This document shows, piece by piece, positions 60,370 through 64,000 of a stretch of 64,000 nt of DNA (its first letter is position 1; each line of letters starts with the position of its first letter). This DNA is from Bacteroidetes bacterium HGW-Bacteroidetes-4 (GTDB lineage Bacteria; Bacteroidota; Bacteroidia; Bacteroidales; SZUA-534). The notes under the pieces are model-generated. The model saw only the letters and a list, made by a program, of their open reading frames with translations, was not told the origin of the DNA and searched no databases. The translations under genes and the position numbers were made by a program. The stretch spans positions 74,376-138,375 of the forward strand of contig PHDD01000003.1 in assembly GCA_002840905.1 (NCBI GenBank), in the 5' to 3' direction.

Positions 60370-60523
60370 GAAGCAAAAGCAATACATTATTCCCTAAAGC
60401 TCAATTATTTTTTGTTTTATTTTAAATAACGGCTAAACACGCTTCAATAGCCGGAGAGGCCCTTTTTAAAAACTTCCTGTTCAACAAATCAGTATACTTT
60501 AATTTGTTAATATAATGGCTGAT

Positions 60524-61477
60524 CTAAAAAATCTCTTTTACAATTTTACGAATGCTGCTGCCAGCTCCCAGGGTATAAAAATGCAATACGGGAGCTCCGT
60601 TTTTCATCAGGTCGCGGGCCTGTTCAATGGTCCAGCGGGTTCCAATTTCCAATGCTTCTTTGTTATCGCGGCATTTACGAATTTCATTGGTTAGCGCTTC
60701 GGGAATATCGGTATGGAAGATTTTTGGAAGTACATCTACCTGGTTTATCAAAGCAATGGGTTTTAAACCGGGAATAATTGGAACATCAATTCCTTCGGCA
60801 CGGCATCTGGCTACAAAATCGTAGTAATATTTGTTATCGAAAAACATTTGTGTTACAATATAATCGGCACCGGCCAGCACTTTGGCTTTCAGGTATTGAA
60901 TGTCGGAATCGAGACTTGCTGCTGCATAGTGTTTTTCAGGATAGCCGGCAACTCCCACACAAAAATTTGAGGGATTTCCCTGTTCAAGGTTTTCATCGAG
61001 GTATTTTCCCTTGTTCATATTTACAACCTGTTCAACCAGTTGCACTGCATAGCGATGGCCATCGGGTTCGGGAATAAAAACATCCTGCCCGCGTCCGGCA
61101 TCGCCCTGCAAAACCAAAAGGTTTTCAATCCCCAAAAAGTTAAAGTCTATAAGGGCGTTTTCGGCCTGATCGCGTGTAAAACCTCCGCAGGTAAGGTGAG
61201 GAACCACTTCAACCTTATATTTATTCATTATTGATGCAGTAAGCGCTACCGTTCCTGGGCGTTTTGAGATGGTGCGTTTTACAATTTTCCCGTTCTTTAA
61301 CTGGGTGTAAGTGGCTTCATCCTTGTGATAGGTAATGTTGATAAACGCCGGATCAAATTCTATAACCTGATCAATACGTTGGTAAATACCTTCAATATTG
61401 TTTCCCCGCAAAGGCGGAACTATCTCGATAGAAAAAAGTGTTTTTTTTCGATCATTAATTAGGTCAATTACTTTCAC
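60524..61477 (-). CDS. metF: 5,10-Methylenetetrahydrofolate reductase
   Basis: Reduces methylene-tetrahydrofolate to methyl-tetrahydrofolate, the methyl donor for methionine synthase. The 317-residue TIM-barrel flavoprotein has the catalytic glutamate E18 in LFSIEIVPP, FINITYHKDEATY, VVPHLTCGGFTRDQ, NLLVLQGDAGRG, VGVAGYPEKHY and ADYIVTQMFFD. Length is normal. It lies 99 bases downstream of metH on the same strand, so the two successive steps of methyl transfer are encoded together. Confidence 0.95.
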   Translation of the reverse strand: MKVIDLINDRKKTLFSIEIVPPLRGNNIEGIYQRIDQVIEFDPAFINITYHKDEATYTQLKNGKIVKRTISKRPGTVALTASIMNKYKVEVVPHLTCGGFTRDQAENALIDFNFLGIENLLVLQGDAGRGQDVFIPEPDGHRYAVQLVEQVVNMNKGKYLDENLEQGNPSNFCVGVAGYPEKHYAAASLDSDIQYLKAKVLAGADYIVTQMFFDNKYYYDFVARCRAEGIDVPIIPGLKPIALINQVDVLPKIFHTDIPEALTNEIRKCRDNKEALEIGTRWTIEQARDLMKNGAPVLHFYTLGAGSSIRKIVKEIF

Positions 61478-61576
61478 GATTTATTGCATATGGTTGTTTT
61501 GCTACGAATGTCACGAATTTTTATGAAAGAAAAAAATGGTGAACTTAGCGTAACATTCGTTGCGTTCTGATTTTGG

Positions 61577-64000
61577 TTAATAGTTTAATAAAGTTCCAAG
61601 CCATTTTTCGGCGGTGGCTATATCCCAACCTTTGCGCCTGGCATAATCTTCCACCTGGTCGCGGCCAATTTTTCCCACGCCAAAATAGTGCGATTTGGGA
61701 TGTGCAAAAACCAATCCCGATACGGCAGCATTAGGATACATGGCATAGTTTTCGGTTAGTGTGATGCCGGCTTTATCAGCCTGGATCAATTGAAATAACA
61801 TGCCCTTTTCTGTGTGTTCAGGGCAGGCCGGGTAGCCAATAGCCGGACGGATTCCCTGGTATTTCATAGCCAGTAGGTCATCAAAACTGATTTCTTCCTG
61901 CGGAACATAACCCCACCATTCGCGACGAATTTTTATATGCAGCAATTCGGTAAATGCTTCAGCCAGGCGGTCGGCAACGTATTTTAAAAGAATAGCCTGG
62001 TAATCATCGTTCTTTGCTTTGTATTCCTCCAGTTTTTTCTCAATGTTGATGCCAGCCGTGGCGGCAAAAGCACCTACATAATCTTTAACACCCGATGCAA
62101 CCGGTGCAATATAATCGGCCAGTGCGTAACAGTATTCACTGTTTGGTGCCGGGTTTTGTTGACGAAGGCTGTGGTAACGGGCAATCTCTTTGGTGTCGTC
62201 TACCGGATCGTAAATAATAATATCGTCGCCCTGACTGTTGGCTGGATACAAACCAACCATAGCATTGGCACGCAGCGATTTTTCGGCAATTATCTCATCA
62301 ATCATTTGATTGGCTTCGTTGTATAGCTTCCGTGCTTCTTCTCCTTTTTCCGAATCTTCGAGTAATTGTGGAAATTTCCCTTTAAGGTCCCACGAGATAA
62401 AGAAGAAGGTCCAGTCGATGTATTGTCGGATTGCTGATAAATCGAAGTCGTCAATTTGCATTAACCCAAGTTTATTAGGCTTTACAATAGCCGATTCCAT
62501 TAGGTTAAACGGCATCTTTTTAGCCCGGGCTTCGGGCAGGCTTAATAAGGGTTTGGTGTTTTTTCCATAATTGCGACGGATTTTTGCGTATTCTTCTTTA
62601 ATCGATTGACAAAAAACGGCACCGGTGGTCTTATTCATTACTTCGTTCATCATTTTTACCGCTTCCGAAGCGTCTTTTGAATGAATTACCGGACCACTGT
62701 AGTGGGGATCGATTTTGAGCGCAGTATGAATCTTCGATGTGGTTGCTCCACCAACAAACAGCGGAATGGTAAAGCCCGCTTTTTCCATCTCTTTGGCTAC
62801 ATGAACCATTTCGTCTAACGATGGAGTTATTAAACCGCTGCACGCAATAATGTCCACTTTGTTTTCGAGGGCACTTTTTAAAATGGTATCGCAGGGAGTC
62901 ATTACTCCAAGGTCGATGGTGTCGTAATTGTTACAGGCCAAAACCACGTTGACAATATTTTTTCCAATATCGTGTACGTCGCCTTTTACGGTAGCCAGTT
63001 GTACTTTTCCCACGTAGGTTCGTTCACCGCTGGTTCCGCCTTCCTGTTCGGACTCAATATAAGGTTGCAGAAATGCAACGGCCTGTTTCATTACCCGGGC
63101 CGTTTTTACTACCTGTGGCAAAAACATTTTGCCTTCGCCAAACAAGTCGCCAACCAGGTTCATGCCATCCATTAACGGGCCTTCAATAATCTTAAGTGTG
63201 GGCGAATATTTTTCCAACGCTTCATTCAAATCCTGATGCAGAAATTCGTTTATCCCTTTCATTAAGGAATAGGATAGCCGTTCTTCGAGCGGTTTCTCTC
63301 GCCAGACTTCTGTTTTTACGACTTCTTTCCCGTCGTTTTTTACGGTTTCGGCAAATTCAATCAGCTTTTCGCCGGCATTGGGTTTGCGGTTCAGTACAAC
63401 ATCTTCGACCAGAGTAAGCAAATCTTTTGGAATGTCATCATAAATCTGAATCATTCCGGGATTAAGGATGGCCATGTCCAAACCTTCTTTAATGGCGTAG
63501 TACAGGAACACCGAGTGCATGGCCTCGCGCACGGTGTTGTTTCCGCGAAAGCTGAACGAAAGGTTGCTCAGGCCTCCGCTGATTTTAGCATGAGGCAGGT
63601 TCTTTTTTATCCAGGTAACTGTTTTAATGAATTCTACCGCGTAATTGTCGTGTTCCTCCATTCCGGTGGCAATGGCCAGAATGTTTGGGTCAAAAATAAT
63701 ATCCTCAGGTGGAAATCCCAGTTGATGCACCCAAATATCGTAAGCCCGTTTACAGATGGCATTTTTTCGCTCGGAACTTACGGCCTGGCCATCTTCGTCG
63801 AAGGCCATAATTACCGCAGCAGCACCGTATCTGCGAACCAGTTTTGCTTTCTTAATAAAATCGGCTTCACCATCTTTTAAGCTAATGGAATTTACAATGG
63901 CTTTTCCCTGCAAAACTTTTAATCCGGCTTCAAGAGCTTCCCATTTCGAAGAATCGATCATGATAGGCAGCCGCGAAATTTCAGGTTCTGATACAATATA
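61577..64000 (-). CDS. metH: Cobalamin-dependent methionine synthase MetH (5' part outside window)
   Basis: MetH methylates homocysteine with methyl-tetrahydrofolate through cobalamin. The reverse strand is open from 61577 through the window end, 807 residues of the C-terminal two thirds. Visible are the end of the pterin-binding domain ([35 protein letters not shown]), the helical cap, the cobalamin-binding domain with lower ligand in [11 protein letters not shown] and [17 protein letters not shown], and the SAM-dependent reactivation domain ([29 protein letters not shown]). The homocysteine-binding domain lies beyond the window. The ATG at 63961 is internal, not the start. Confidence 0.96.
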   Translation of the reverse strand, partial: YIVSEPEISRLPIMIDSSKWEALEAGLKVLQGKAIVNSISLKDGEADFIKKAKLVRRYGAAAVIMAFDEDGQAVSSERKNAICKRAYDIWVHQLGFPPEDIIFDPNILAIATGMEEHDNYAVEFIKTVTWIKKNLPHAKISGGLSNLSFSFRGNNTVREAMHSVFLYYAIKEGLDMAILNPGMIQIYDDIPKDLLTLVEDVVLNRKPNAGEKLIEFAETVKNDGKEVVKTEVWREKPLEERLSYSLMKGINEFLHQDLNEALEKYSPTLKIIEGPLMDGMNLVGDLFGEGKMFLPQVVKTARVMKQAVAFLQPYIESEQEGGTSGERTYVGKVQLATVKGDVHDIGKNIVNVVLACNNYDTIDLGVMTPCDTILKSALENKVDIIACSGLITPSLDEMVHVAKEMEKAGFTIPLFVGGATTSKIHTALKIDPHYSGPVIHSKDASEAVKMMNEVMNKTTGAVFCQSIKEEYAKIRRNYGKNTKPLLSLPEARAKKMPFNLMESAIVKPNKLGLMQIDDFDLSAIRQYIDWTFFFISWDLKGKFPQLLEDSEKGEEARKLYNEANQMIDEIIAEKSLRANAMVGLYPANSQGDDIIIYDPVDDTKEIARYHSLRQQNPAPNSEYCYALADYIAPVASGVKDYVGAFAATAGINIEKKLEEYKAKNDDYQAILLKYVADRLAEAFTELLHIKIRREWWGYVPQEEISFDDLLAMKYQGIRPAIGYPACPEHTEKGMLFQLIQADKAGITLTENYAMYPNAAVSGLVFAHPKSHYFGVGKIGRDQVEDYARRKGWDIATAEKWLGTLLNY

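Noticed and set aside
61478-61576. Search for a SAM riboswitch before metF
   Set aside because: No GATTTGA/TTGCA/GCTAAA layout is present; metF appears to depend on metH transcription or the simple inverted repeat.
1-64000. Mobile elements, phage, tRNA, rRNA or defence systems
   Set aside because: No transposase, integrase, terminal inverted repeats, tRNA cloverleaf, or restriction or toxin genes were recognised in the window.

Overview
The window is chromosomal DNA of a Bacteroidota bacterium, most likely class Bacteroidia near the Marinilabiliales/Prolixibacteraceae; this placement is an inference from gene content. It carries the type IX secretion/gliding core (PorP-GldK-GldL-GldM-GldN), GldA, an SprB/SprF-type pair and both classes of T9SS C-terminal sorting domain. 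Promoters follow the phylum's TTTG-N19/20-TAnnTTTG pattern, and Shine-Dalgarno sequences are largely absent. I see no insertion sequence, prophage, CRISPR array, tRNA or rRNA. Coding density is high and most genes are housekeeping or envelope genes.

Layout. 1-4.5 kb: lgt (cut by the window start), a small T9SS type A cargo protein, a HAD phosphatase, pheS and an exported superoxide dismutase. 4.7-10.4 kb: a large DUF5916-type surface protein, rfbB with a PHP-type tyrosine phosphatase, and a membrane-anchored HU-like/SPOR protein. 10.4-11.9 kb: metK behind a Bacteroidota promoter and a probable SAM-II riboswitch. 12-18 kb: a RemB/Wzi-like barrel, ComF-yraN-ldcA, metG. 18.1-21.5 kb: a LiaF-like membrane protein, a small exported protein, a LytS-type kinase and a LytTR regulator, which look like an envelope-sensing operon. 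21.5-31.5 kb: gldA, glmS, a half-length glycogen-synthase-like protein, panC-panD-rfaE2, a lipoprotein, radA and a class A penicillin-binding protein.

31.8-41.4 kb holds topA, a degenerate ureohydrolase-like gene and then porP-gldKLMN, the T9SS trans-envelope complex and motor, closed by a strong terminator. 41.4-44.1 kb: manC and a two-gene MlaE/MlaF-type lipid ABC transporter. 44.4-55.4 kb: a 3,320-residue SprB-like T9SS type B adhesin, followed one base later by its PorP/SprF-family partner. 55.4-64 kb: a DUF4296 lipoprotein, ruvB, queG, a small barrel protein, a SulP transporter, metF and metH (cut by the window end).

How the parts fit. GldKLMN with PorP would export proteins carrying type A or B C-terminal signals. 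The window holds one cargo of each class, a GldA ATPase and a RemB-like protein, so the cell probably secretes and perhaps moves surface adhesins. metK, metF and metH form a methionine/SAM cycle with a SAM-sensing leader on metK. The most unusual objects are the giant adhesin (four exact-length 531-bp repeats, then about 19 SprB modules in a higher-order triplet pattern) and the ureohydrolase-like protein between topA and the T9SS operon, which has lost about half of its expected metal ligands.
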